A stretch of 64,000 nucleotides of DNA from Streptomyces sp. A1277 (GTDB taxonomy: Bacteria; Actinomycetota; Actinomycetes; Streptomycetales; Streptomycetaceae), in contig NZ_SSBI01000044.1 in NCBI RefSeq assembly GCF_004795015.1, positions 1 to 64,000 on the forward strand, written 5' to 3'. This document shows, one piece after another, positions 35,014 through 43,101 of the stretch. The position numbers were made by a program, and so were the translations under genes. Below the pieces are notes generated by a model, which did no database searches, was not told the origin of the DNA, and worked only from the letters and a program-made list of their open reading frames with translations. Each line of letters opens with the position of its first letter. Position 1 is the stretch's first letter.

Positions 35014-35508
35014 ATGTTCGAACATCTCCGCCACAAGCCGGGCTCTTCCTTGCTCCGTAAGCGCGAGCTCGTGATCGCGTGCTCGGCGTTCCGCAGCCGC
35101 GTCAATCTGTCGAGCGTGGTGCGCACGGCGGGATGCTGCGGAGTGGAGAAGATCATCGCGTGCGGCAACGCGAAACTCGACCCGAAGATCGCCCGGGACG
35201 GTGCCGAGCACGTCGAGATCGAAATGCGCCGGAGCCTTCCCCCGGTACTGAAGAAGATGCGCGAGGACGGTTACACGATCATCGCGCTCGAACAGGCCAC
35301 GAATTCCAAGAGCCTGCACGAGATCAGCTTCCCCCGTAAGTCGGTTATCGTCCTCGGAAACGAGCGCACCGGCCTCAAGGAGGACGAACTCGCGTGCGTG
35401 GACGAGTGCGTCGAAATCCCGGTCTGGGGCTTCCCGCACAGCTACAACGTCGCCACGGCCGGCGCCATGGCCATGTACGAGTACTGCAAGCAGTTCCCGA
35501 CGGGCTGA
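35014..35508 (+). CDS. SpoU/TrmH-family RNA 2'-O-methyltransferase
   Basis: 164 residues from ATG 35014, chosen because the promoter predicts a leaderless transcript starting there. The SPOUT knot motifs are 'SAFRSRVNLSSVVRTAGCCG' (motif 1, N and R), 'VIVLGNERTGLKED' (motif 2) and 'VEIPVWGFPHSYNVATAGAM' (motif 3). The target RNA position is not evident; a tRNA or rRNA ribose is expected. Confidence 0.88.
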   Translation: MFEHLRHKPGSSLLRKRELVIACSAFRSRVNLSSVVRTAGCCGVEKIIACGNAKLDPKIARDGAEHVEIEMRRSLPPVLKKMREDGYTIIALEQATNSKSLHEISFPRKSVIVLGNERTGLKEDELACVDECVEIPVWGFPHSYNVATAGAMAMYEYCKQFPTG

Positions 35509-35530
35509 CGCCCCCGCCCCGGCCCCCGGC

Positions 35531-36211
35531 TCACCGCTCCGCTTCGGCGGCCCCGTCCGCCTCGGCGGCGACGGCCGTCAGCGTGGCGATGACCTCGGTG
35601 CTGGCCGCGTCCAGCCTGCGCGCCCACGACGACGAGACGGCCGCGGCCTCCTCCGCCCTGGTGAGCTGGAAACCGGTGACCTTCCACCCGGACGCGAGCG
35701 CCTTTCCGGCAAGCACCTCGTCCACGTACGGGTGGGTCAGCTCCGCAAGGCCCTGGATGTCGCGCGGCACCGGTTCGCGCCAGATGCTGGTGCCGACCGT
35801 CGCGGTGAGCGGCGCATTCGGCTTGGCGACGGACCGCAGCCCGTTCCAGATGTCCTCGTCCCCGCGCACGAAGCCGTGGAGCAATTTCCCCCAGGGCATC
35901 AGGACCAGCAATTCATCGGCGGCCCCCAGCAGCTCGGGCGGGGCGTTCTCGATCGCCGCATTCACCAGCAGCAGATTCGGTACGCCGCCCTTCGCGGGCT
36001 TCCGCCGGCTGCGAATGCTCGTCTGCGTCATCCGCTGCCAGGCCGGGTCCACCCCCACGACGAGCCAGGACGGATTCTCCTTGGCGATGCGGTAGGACGC
36101 CCGGGCATCGCCCGTCCCGACGTCCACGACGACCCGGGAGCTTTCCTCGACCAGCTGCTGGAATTCCCCCTCGGAGGCATTCTCCAGCTTCTTGCCTCGC
36201 ACGATCTGCAT
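35531..36211 (-). CDS. KamB-family 16S rRNA (adenine1408-N1)-methyltransferase homologue
   Basis: 226 residues from ATG 36209-36211, where aligned family members begin. The SAM motif is 'VVVDVGTGDARASYRIAKEN' (D30, D35). The family-specific 'KPAKGGVPNLLLVNAAIEN' follows, then 'LLVLMPWGKLLHG' (W107) and 'AVSSSWARRLD' (W196), the two Trp that hold the flipped A1408 in KamB/NpmA. The stand-alone copy lies between the SpoU methyltransferase (convergent) and tRNA-Ser(CGA), not in an aminoglycoside cluster. If active it would methylate A1408 of 16S rRNA and give resistance to apramycin- and kanamycin-type drugs. Activity cannot be judged from sequence. Confidence 0.78.
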   Translation of the reverse strand: MQIVRGKKLENASEGEFQQLVEESSRVVVDVGTGDARASYRIAKENPSWLVVGVDPAWQRMTQTSIRSRRKPAKGGVPNLLLVNAAIENAPPELLGAADELLVLMPWGKLLHGFVRGDEDIWNGLRSVAKPNAPLTATVGTSIWREPVPRDIQGLAELTHPYVDEVLAGKALASGWKVTGFQLTRAEEAAAVSSSWARRLDAASTEVIATLTAVAAEADGAAEAER

Positions 36212-36353
36212 AACGGCCAGTGCTTTCTTATCGTGGCTCCGCACGCGTTCACCCGCGGCGAGCCGTCTGTCTCGTACGGACCGGGCGGCGGTGGCCGACC
36301 CGTCCGCCGCCCCGGGCATGATCCCCCAGCGCCGGTCCCCTTGACCAACCGGC

Positions 36354-36389
36354 TGCGTGCGCCCGGCACCCGGATCCCGGGCGCACGCA
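36354..36389. terminator. Inverted repeat beside the tRNA-Ser terminator
   Basis: TGCGTGCGCCCGG pairs with CCGGGCGCACGCA over a 10-base loop, ending next to AAAA. It may serve as a second terminator or barrier. Confidence 0.5.
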
Positions 36390-36429
36390 AAACCGCCCCC
36401 GAGCCGTTCGCACGGTTCGGAGGCGGTTT
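36390..36429 (-). terminator. Intrinsic terminator of tRNA-Ser(CGA)
   Basis: AAACCGCC and GGCGGTTT frame an extended stem (CCGA/TCGG, CCGT/ACGG) with TTCGCA in the loop; on the minus strand it ends in TTTT. Confidence 0.8.
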
Positions 36430-36438
36430 CTCTGCTGG

Positions 36439-36523
36439 CGGTAGCGGTGGGATTTGAACCCACGGTGAGTTTCCCCACACTCGCTTTCGAGGCGAGCTCC
36501 TTCGGCCGCTCGGACACGCTACC
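36439..36523 (-). tRNA. tRNA-Ser (anticodon CGA)
   Basis: Minus strand: acceptor GGTAGCG pairs with CGCTACC; the anticodon loop CTCGAAA reads CGA; the long variable arm and T-loop GGTTCAAATCC are present. Length 85. Confidence 0.93.
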
Positions 36524-36600
36524 GAGAGAGAGCTTAGACCATGTGGGCCGTCCGCCGAAATCCGATACCGGACAGCACTTCGGGGGCGGGCCGCGCCAGG

Positions 36601-37107
36601 TCAGCGGTGGCGGAAGAAGGCCGTCAGCAGGGATGCGCAGTCGGCCTCCAGGACACCGGGGACCACCTCGGGCCGGTGGTTGAGGCGCCGGTCGCGCACC
36701 AGGTCCCAGAGCGAACCGGCGGCTCCCGCCTTCTCGTCCCGGGCCCCGTAGACGACCCGGTCCACCCGGGCCTGCACCAGGGCGCCCGCGCACATCGTGC
36801 AGGGCTCCAGGGTGACGACCAGGGTGCAGCCGGACAGCCGCCACTCACCGCGCGCGGCGGCGGCCCGGCGCAGCGCCAGGACCTCGGCGTGCGCGGTCGG
36901 GTCGCCGGTCGCCTCGCGTTCGTTGTGGCCCGTGGCGAGCAGCGCCCCGTCCGGGCCGAGGACGACGGCGCCGACCGGTACGTCACCGGTCGCCGCCGCG
37001 CGGTCCGCCTCGGTCAGGGCGCGGCGCATGGCCGCCCGCCACGGGTCCCGCACGGGATCGGGCGGGTCGTTCGGGCTCGGGTCGTGCGGGTGGGGTGCTT
37101 CGGTCAC
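36601..37107 (-). CDS. tadA: tRNA adenosine-34 deaminase TadA
   Basis: 168 residues from GTG 37105-37107. The zinc-dependent deaminase motifs are 'DPTAHAEVLALR' (H73, E75) and 'VTLEPCTMCAGAL' (C103, C106). It deaminates A34 of tRNA-Arg(ACG), which is itself encoded in this window (4207-4279). A 20-residue Pro-rich extension precedes the catalytic domain. It is 9 bases downstream of its co-conserved partner gene and shares its transcript. Confidence 0.93.
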   Translation of the reverse strand: MTEAPHPHDPSPNDPPDPVRDPWRAAMRRALTEADRAAATGDVPVGAVVLGPDGALLATGHNEREATGDPTAHAEVLALRRAAAARGEWRLSGCTLVVTLEPCTMCAGALVQARVDRVVYGARDEKAGAAGSLWDLVRDRRLNHRPEVVPGVLEADCASLLTAFFRHR

Positions 37108-37116
37108 CCGCGGACC

Positions 37117-37674
37117 CTAACGGACGGTCTCCAGGACCTCGGCCGCTCCCAGCGCGTCCGCGATCTCCGCCAGGGCGTCCGTCCGCAGCATCAGCAGCTC
37201 GGCCTCGGGGAGCCCGAGGTCGGACAGCAGCCCGGTGTCACCGAGCGGACCGGCCGGGACGACACCGGCACCCGGCCCGTCCTCGTCGTCATCGTCGTCG
37301 TTGTCGTTGTCGGCGGTGTCCGGCTCGCCGTCCTCCGTACCGTCGAGGCCGACGAGCTCCTCAAGGGCGGCGATCGTGTCCTCGGCCCCTGGTTCGCGGC
37401 CGAGCAGTTCGTCGGTGAGCAGGATCTCCCCGTACGAGGAGCGGGCGGCGGCGGAGGCGTCCGAGACGTAGATCCGGGGGTCCTCCTCACCGTCCACCCG
37501 GACGACGCCGAACCAGGCGTCCTCCTGCTCGATGAATACGAGCACCGTGTCCTCGTCAACCGAGGCATCACGGGCCAGATCCGTCAGGTCGGACAGGGTC
37601 TCCACATCGTCGAGCTCCGTGTCGCTCGCTTCCCACCCGTCTTCGGTGCGCGCGAGCAGTGCGGCGAAGTACAC
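37117..37674 (-). CDS. tRNA adenosine deaminase-associated protein
   Basis: 185 residues from GTG 37672-37674 with GGGAGAG upstream. 'VYFAALLARTEDGWEASDTE' and 'DDAWFGVVRVDG'-like segments ('QEDAWFGVVRVDGEEDPRIY') are the family pattern of this actinobacterial protein always found just before tadA. A run of Asp/Asn ('DNDNDDDDDEDG') lies near residue 125. It probably assists TadA; mechanism unknown. Confidence 0.87.
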   Translation of the reverse strand: MYFAALLARTEDGWEASDTELDDVETLSDLTDLARDASVDEDTVLVFIEQEDAWFGVVRVDGEEDPRIYVSDASAAARSSYGEILLTDELLGREPGAEDTIAALEELVGLDGTEDGEPDTADNDNDDDDDEDGPGAGVVPAGPLGDTGLLSDLGLPEAELLMLRTDALAEIADALGAAEVLETVR

Positions 37675-37868
37675 CGTGACTCTCCCACTGGTCTCGGGGC
37701 CAAGGGCCGGTCCGGACGGGAGAGGCAGTCGGCTGTCCGGCTGCCCCTGCGTCCCGCCCCTTCGGAATCGTGGCAGAAACCAGGGCTTCGCGAGAGCAGT
37801 TCGGCCGTTGAGTCGGCCATCAGTTCTCCCGGCCACCGTCACCGCAGGGTTTTCCGCAGGCCGGAGGG

Positions 37869-38129
37869 CTACCAGCGGAACGTGCGCATCCGCATCGCCT
37901 GGCGCATTCGGGCGGCCTTGACGCGGCGCGGCTGGACCCGGTCGCGCAGCGCCTTCGCCTCGTGGAGCTCGCGGAGGAACTGGGCGCGCCGCCGCCGCCG
38001 CTGCGCTTCGGTCTCCGGCGCGTCCGGCGTGTCCCCGGGGGCCTTCCCGGGCTCCTCGGCGCTCTGCGGCCCGTCCGCCATCGGCTCATCACCCCCAGGG
38101 CTGGCTCCGTCGCTGGCTCCGTATGCCAC
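37869..38129 (-). CDS. Small basic protein, conserved in Streptomyces
   Basis: 86 residues from the second of two GTGs (38127-38129), six bases from GGAGGG. The N-terminal half is acidic and disordered; the C-terminal half is strongly basic and helical ('AQRRRRRAQFLRELHEAKAL', 'RVKAARMRQAMRMRTFRW'). It could bind nucleic acid. No domain is recognised. It is divergent from upp. Confidence 0.65.
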   Translation of the reverse strand: MAYGASDGASPGGDEPMADGPQSAEEPGKAPGDTPDAPETEAQRRRRRAQFLRELHEAKALRDRVQPRRVKAARMRQAMRMRTFRW

Positions 38130-38197
38130 CACCTTCCCTCCGAACGTGTGGATGATGCCAGCGCACGGGTACGGGAGGCGCGGCTACTGTGGGAGTC

Positions 38198-38833
38198 ATG
38201 CGGATCCACGTCGTCGACCACCCGCTGGTCGCGCACAAACTCACCACCCTGCGCGACAAGCGCACCGACTCCCCGACCTTCCGGCGCCTCGCCGACGAGC
38301 TGGTGACCCTGCTCGCGTACGAGGCCACCCGCGATGTGCGCACCGAACAGGTCGACATCGAGACCCCGGTGACACCCACCACCGGCGTGAAGCTGTCGCA
38401 CCCCCGTCCCCTCGTCGTGCCGATCCTGCGGGCCGGCCTCGGCATGCTCGACGGCATGGTCCGGCTGCTGCCGACCGCCGAGGTGGGCTTCCTGGGCATG
38501 ATCCGCGACGAGGAGACGCTCCAGGCGTCCACGTACGCGAGCCGGATGCCCGACGACCTCTCCGGCCGCCAGGTCTACGTCCTGGACCCGATGCTGGCCA
38601 CCGGCGGCACGCTCGTCGCGGCCATCCAGGAGCTGATCAAGCGCGGCGCGGACGACGTCACCGCGGTCGTGCTCCTCGCCGCCCCCGAGGGCGTCGAGGT
38701 GATGGAGCGCGAGCTGGCCGGCACCCCGGTGACCGTGGTCACCGCCTCGGTCGACGAGCGGCTCAACGAGAACGGCTACATCGTGCCGGGCCTCGGCGAT
38801 GCGGGCGACCGCATGTACGGCACCGCCGACTAG
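38198..38833 (+). CDS. upp: Uracil phosphoribosyltransferase
   Basis: 211 residues. '[20 protein letters not shown]' at the start, '[14 protein letters not shown]' and the PRPP loop '[17 protein letters not shown]' identify the enzyme, which makes UMP from uracil and PRPP. The C-terminal '[20 protein letters not shown]' is typical. TACTGT lies at 38185-38190, eight bases before the ATG, so the transcript may be leaderless. Confidence 0.95.
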   Translation: MRIHVVDHPLVAHKLTTLRDKRTDSPTFRRLADELVTLLAYEATRDVRTEQVDIETPVTPTTGVKLSHPRPLVVPILRAGLGMLDGMVRLLPTAEVGFLGMIRDEETLQASTYASRMPDDLSGRQVYVLDPMLATGGTLVAAIQELIKRGADDVTAVVLLAAPEGVEVMERELAGTPVTVVTASVDERLNENGYIVPGLGDAGDRMYGTAD

Positions 38834-38874
38834 GCGGTCCCCCCTTCACGCCCCCGTCCCGCCCGGCGGCGTCC

Positions 38875-39492
38875 TCAGCAGGAGGACGGCGCCGGGGCGG
38901 GCTTCGTCAGGGCGGTGAGCGCGGCGGCGGCGGCCTGCGGCTTGCTGAACGCCTTGAACTTCGTACCGATGATCAGGTCGACCTCCGCGTTCTCGCGGGC
39001 GTCGGTCTTGGTCAGAGCCCCCGGCAGCTGGGTCCCGAGCACCGGGAACGAGCCGTCGACGGCGGCCGGGGCGCCCAGCAGCAGCCCGGTCCCGGGGACC
39101 TTCTTGTCGTAGGCGGCGGTGGCGTTCCCCACCTTGCCGATCTTGAAACCGCGCTTCTTCAGCTCATCGGCGGCCGCCTTGGCGAGACCGCTGCGCGGGG
39201 TCGCGTTGTAGACGTTGACCGTGATCTTCGCGGGCTTCGGCAGCACCTTGGCGGGCGCCGACGGCTTGGGGGACGGGCACTGTGTGCGATCGGCGGCGCT
39301 GGCCGTCCTGTCGCTGCCCGTGAAGACATCGATGAGCTGCAGCGTGCCCCATCCGGCCAGCCCGAGGGCGACCACGGAGGCGATGGCCGCGAGGACCAGT
39401 TTGCTGCGGCGGCGGGGGCGTCGCATGCGGGGGTACTTGTCACCCGTGATGCGGTACTTTCCGCCGATGCCGGGGGGAGTGAGCATGCTCAT
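38875..39492 (-). CDS. Membrane-anchored LytR C-terminal domain protein
   Basis: 205 residues from ATG 39490-39492. A basic cytoplasmic start ('YPRMRRPRRRSKLVLAAIAS') and one membrane helix (about 31-52) lead to a Pro-rich spacer and a LytR_C domain ('ITVNVYNATPRSGLAKAAAD', 'LKKRGFKIGKVGNA'). Single LytR_C proteins sit outside the membrane and probably bind cell-wall polymers. Confidence 0.86.
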   Translation of the reverse strand: MSMLTPPGIGGKYRITGDKYPRMRRPRRRSKLVLAAIASVVALGLAGWGTLQLIDVFTGSDRTASAADRTQCPSPKPSAPAKVLPKPAKITVNVYNATPRSGLAKAAADELKKRGFKIGKVGNATAAYDKKVPGTGLLLGAPAAVDGSFPVLGTQLPGALTKTDARENAEVDLIIGTKFKAFSKPQAAAAALTALTKPAPAPSSC

Positions 39493-39599
39493 GGGCGCAG
39501 CGTAGTGCGACCCGGTGATGATGCCTACTAAATGATCAATCGATCGCACCCGTGCGGGTGGGAAAACACCCGAACGAACGCCGTACGGCCCCGCGCGTC

Positions 39600-39896
39600 C
39601 TAACCGAGTTCGAGCACGCGGGCGTGCAGCACCTGGCGCTGCTGGAGCGCGGCACGGACCGCGCGGTGCAGCCCGTCCTCCAGGTAGAGGTCGCCCTGCC
39701 ACTTCACGACGTGCGCGAACAGGTCGCCGTAGAACGTGGAGTCCTCGGCGAGCAGGGTTTCGAGGTCCAGCTGGCCCTTGGTGGTCACCAGCTGGTCCAG
39801 GCGGACCGGGCGCGGCGCGACGTCCGCCCACTGCCGGGTGCTTTCCCGGCCGTGGTCGGGATAAGGCCGCCCATTTCCGATGCGCTTGAAGATCAC
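39600..39896 (-). CDS. Conserved Streptomyces small protein (often labelled VapB-like antitoxin)
   Basis: 98 residues from GTG 39894-39896. 'RPVRLDQLVTTKGQLDLETL' and 'QGDLYLEDGLHRAVRAALQQ' are well kept across Streptomyces. The 'DGLHRAVRAAL' segment resembles the ParB/sulfiredoxin nucleotide-binding loop ('DGxHR'), so a ParB-like fold is possible. No toxin gene is adjacent. The antitoxin label found in databases is not supported by context here. Confidence 0.7.
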   Translation of the reverse strand: MIFKRIGNGRPYPDHGRESTRQWADVAPRPVRLDQLVTTKGQLDLETLLAEDSTFYGDLFAHVVKWQGDLYLEDGLHRAVRAALQQRQVLHARVLELG

Positions 39897-40025
39897 ACGG
39901 AAAGCCTACCGGTCAAGGGCCACCGCCCGCAGCCATGGGCTCCACCACGCTGCGGGCCGTGACGCCACACAAGAACCCCATATAGGACAGCATTCCGGAA
40001 TTGGGGGGCGCGGGTGCGCCGCCGC

Positions 40026-40646
40026 TCACCGGCTCTTCGCCGCCGCCTTCGCGGCCTTGGCGGCCTGTTTGGCCTCCTGCTTGTACGCGCGGACCTCGGC
40101 GAGCGACTCCGGCCCGGTGATGTCGGCGACCGACCGGTGCGAGCCCTCCTCCCCGTACGGCCCTGCCGCCTCCCGCCAGCCCGGCGGCCGGACCTCGAAC
40201 TGCTTGCCCAGCAGCGCGAGGAAGATCTGCGCCTTCTGCGTACCGAAGCCGGGCAGCGCGTTGAGCCGCCTGCGCAGCTCCGCCCCGGACGCGGCATCGC
40301 GCCACACGGCCGCCGCCTCACCGTCGTACTGCGCCACCAGGAACTGGCACAGCTGCTGCACCCGCTTGGCCATCGAGCCCGGATAGCGGTGCAGCGCGGG
40401 TTTGGCGGTGAACAGTTCGGTGAACGCCTCCGGGTCGTACGCGGCGATCTCGTGCGCGTCCAGACCGTCCTTGCCCATGCGCTGCGCGAGCGCGTACGGC
40501 CCGGCGAACGCCCATTCCATCGGCACTTGCTGATCCAGCAGCATGCCCACCAGGGCGGCGAGCGGACTGCGTGCGAGAAGCTCGTCCGCCGCCGGCTCCT
40601 GGGCGATCCGGAGGGTGATGTCTCGGCCTGCGTCGCTGTTGGTCAT
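40026..40646 (-). CDS. HhH-GPD base-excision DNA glycosylase
   Basis: 206 residues from ATG 40644-40646. 'LVGMLLDQQVPMEWAFAGPY' matches the N-terminal helices and 'RRRLNALPGFGTQKAQIFLA' is the helix-hairpin-helix with following GPD-region residues. The catalytic Asp/Lys arrangement of classic members is not clear. A Lys/Ala-rich tail ('KQEAKQAAKAAKAAAKSR') may hold DNA. It would remove damaged bases. Confidence 0.85.
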   Translation of the reverse strand: MTNSDAGRDITLRIAQEPAADELLARSPLAALVGMLLDQQVPMEWAFAGPYALAQRMGKDGLDAHEIAAYDPEAFTELFTAKPALHRYPGSMAKRVQQLCQFLVAQYDGEAAAVWRDAASGAELRRRLNALPGFGTQKAQIFLALLGKQFEVRPPGWREAAGPYGEEGSHRSVADITGPESLAEVRAYKQEAKQAAKAAKAAAKSR

Positions 40647-40738
40647 GGGCCGAATCATGGCGAGCAGGGGAGGCGACGGCCAGCACAACCACCGCCGACG
40701 GACCGGTTTGCAGCCGTTTGCCGGTCACCTCGCGCCGG

Positions 40739-42832
40739 TCACGCCCCCACCGGCGTCCGGGGCGCCGACTGCTCCGGCACCGGTGCCGAGGGTACGGAGA
40801 CGGCCGCCTGGGCCGAGGCCCGGCGGGCGGTGCGGCGGTCGGCCTGCGCGAGGTGGACGATCACGTGCGAGTGAAAGCGGTCCACGGCGTTGTCGACGCT
40901 GCGGATGAAGCCGGACTCGGCGTTGCCGCGGGTGGCGCCCATGCCCTTGAACAGGGAGAGCCGGAACCCGGTGATCCGGCTGCCGTCCCGGGGGAGCACG
41001 TCGCCCGGTTCCGGACGCAGGCGTTCCAGCGTGCCGCGCGGCCCGCTCTGCCCCTCGACCAGCGTCTCGACGTGCAGATCGGCGGGCGCATCGGCCAGCT
41101 GCCGCATCAGCCGCTTGGCCGACGTCAGGGGATACGCCCCCTCCGGCACCGGGATCTCCACCGAGGTGCGCAGCTTCCCGGTCCGCAGGTCCGCCACGAT
41201 CGTGATGGTGCCGGGCGAGCCGTCGACGCGCAGTTCGGCGGCGAGGCGCCCCTCCTCGCACAGCCGGTCGGCGTGCTCCGCCCGCCGCGAGAGGGCCGTG
41301 GTGCCGCGCTGGGTGCGCTGGACGGGCAGCGCCTTCTGGCCCAGCTCACCGCCGAGGCGCAGGCAGACCTGCCGGATGAGCCGCTCCCAGCTCTCCACGA
41401 CCTCCACCGCACGCGGGTCGCCCTGGCTGAGGGTCTCCTCGTCGATGCCGTTGCGCACGGGCACCCAGGAGGGGCCCATGTTCTGGAAGCCGTGGCAGCC
41501 GGAGTTCTCGTGCTGGAGGTAGTGCAGGAGCTCCTGGAGGAGCCAGGCGTGGGCGGCGTTGCCGACGCCCTCGTGCCGGATCAGCATCTGCGCCTGGTGC
41601 GCGACCTCCGCCCAGGACAGGTGCCGCAGCGCCACCTTGTGCTTGCGCCGCCCGTCGGTCTTGACCTCGACCAGCGGGCTGCCTTCCAGGGCCACGTCGT
41701 TGGACAGCGTGATCACGGCCTCGTAGCCCCGGCGCGCGGCGATGTCCATGTAGTTCTGGACCTGCTCCGGCTTCAGCGCGTTGCCGTTGGTCTTCGTCTC
41801 CACGAGGGCCGTCCACAGCTTCCCGGCCCGCTCCACCCGGATCACCCCGTCCGGGCGCTTGGGGGTGTCGCCGTGCGGGAGGGAGACCTCGGTGAAGGTC
41901 TGCATCCGCCCGGCGGGCGCCCCGAAGGCGGCGGTCAGCCGGCGCCCGAACTCCGGCACCTGCGCCATCACCGACAACAGCACGGAGGTCGCCCGTACCT
42001 CCCTCTCCTTGTCGCTCTTGAGGTTCGACGCGGGGAACAGCCGCGCGGCCCGCCAGGCGTCGTTCTCGGCGAGCGACTTCGTGGCGACGGCGGGAAGGGT
42101 CACCTTCTTCTTCGCGGTACGGGGCCCGCGCGCCCGCTTGGGCGGCGCGGCGGCCACCGCTTCCCGCGTTTCCTGCGGGGGTGCGGAGGGGGCCGGTGCC
42201 GGGACGGGTTCCGCGGCCTGCTCCACAACGGGACCGCCCGCGTCACCGGAGGCGGACACCTCCTCGCCCTCAGCGGCGCCCTCGCCCTCGTCGTCCACAT
42301 CGATGCCGAAGTCGGTGGCGAGCCCCGCGAGGCCGGTCTCGTACCCCTGTCCGATGGCCCGGTACTTCCACTCCGTACCGCGCCGGTACAGCTCGCCGAA
42401 GATGAAGGCGCTCTCGACCGACGCGTCGGTGATGGAGAAGCCGAGGAGCACTTCGCCCGAGCGGTCGGAGACGGTCATCCGCAGATCGTCCAGATCGCCG
42501 AAGCGGGAGCCGCCGTACCGGCTCGCGGCGACGACCAGGCGTTCGACGTCCTCGGGGACGGCGGTCAGGTCGAGGCCGATGCGGTCCTCGCTGCCGCCAT
42601 CGGTCGGCGTCTTGCCGAGCAGCTGCACGCTGCCGTCGGCGGCGGCCGGGTTGTTGTAGTAGAAGAAGTCGGCGTCGCTGCGGACCTTGCCGCTGCGGTC
42701 CAGCAGGAGCACGGACACGTCCGCGTCCCCGTCCCCGGTGGCGCTGCTCCAGCTCAGAGCGGCGATGACCGTACCGGCATCGTCGCTCAGGTCCGCCAGC
42801 CCGACGTTGGCGCCCTTGGTCATCTCTCGCAT
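40739..42832 (-). CDS. TerD-domain protein fused to a PD-(D/E)XK nuclease-like domain
   Basis: 697 residues. Start ATG 42830-42832 ('MREMTKGANVGLADLSDDAG') follows GGGGGG. Residues 1-185 are a TerD domain with its Ca-binding acidic segments ('SATGDGDADVSVLLLDRSGK', 'SDADFFYYNNPAA'). A Pro/Ala/Glu linker (185-255) leads to a large domain with 'KRPDGVIRVE' and 'WTALVETKTNGNA' (about 325 and 344), the PD...ExK signature of restriction-type nucleases, followed by 'PEQVQNYMDIAARRGYEAVI'. The remaining ~300 residues are unrecognised. TerD proteins belong to tellurite/stress and phage-inhibition systems, so this may be a Ca-dependent defence nuclease. Confidence 0.75.
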   Translation of the reverse strand: MREMTKGANVGLADLSDDAGTVIAALSWSSATGDGDADVSVLLLDRSGKVRSDADFFYYNNPAAADGSVQLLGKTPTDGGSEDRIGLDLTAVPEDVERLVVAASRYGGSRFGDLDDLRMTVSDRSGEVLLGFSITDASVESAFIFGELYRRGTEWKYRAIGQGYETGLAGLATDFGIDVDDEGEGAAEGEEVSASGDAGGPVVEQAAEPVPAPAPSAPPQETREAVAAAPPKRARGPRTAKKKVTLPAVATKSLAENDAWRAARLFPASNLKSDKEREVRATSVLLSVMAQVPEFGRRLTAAFGAPAGRMQTFTEVSLPHGDTPKRPDGVIRVERAGKLWTALVETKTNGNALKPEQVQNYMDIAARRGYEAVITLSNDVALEGSPLVEVKTDGRRKHKVALRHLSWAEVAHQAQMLIRHEGVGNAAHAWLLQELLHYLQHENSGCHGFQNMGPSWVPVRNGIDEETLSQGDPRAVEVVESWERLIRQVCLRLGGELGQKALPVQRTQRGTTALSRRAEHADRLCEEGRLAAELRVDGSPGTITIVADLRTGKLRTSVEIPVPEGAYPLTSAKRLMRQLADAPADLHVETLVEGQSGPRGTLERLRPEPGDVLPRDGSRITGFRLSLFKGMGATRGNAESGFIRSVDNAVDRFHSHVIVHLAQADRRTARRASAQAAVSVPSAPVPEQSAPRTPVGA

Positions 42833-43101
42833 GCAGCCCCCCAGACACGCGGCCGCGTCGGGTCCCGCCCTGGCTACGGCAGCAAGTTGATCCATGACAC
42901 AGCGCAACTCGCTGCACACGGGAGAACCGTATCGCCCGTATGGACTACACGTGAAGGAACCGTGAACTCCGAATGCGTCCCGTGCGCACAGGGCCTGACC
43001 GACGCTCGGGATTCCGGATCGCGCGGGGCGCGGTGATTGCTACCGTCGATTCCGCAACCCACCGACCTCTCCCGCCTCACCGGAACAGAAGGATCCTCCT
43101 G

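Noticed and set aside
39600-39896. VapB antitoxin of a toxin-antitoxin pair
   Set aside because: No toxin gene adjoins it and no DNA-binding motif of antitoxins is seen; kept as a conserved protein of unknown function.
42833-43101. T-box riboswitch before serS
   Set aside because: I looked for the conserved T-box element and a Ser specifier stem and found neither.
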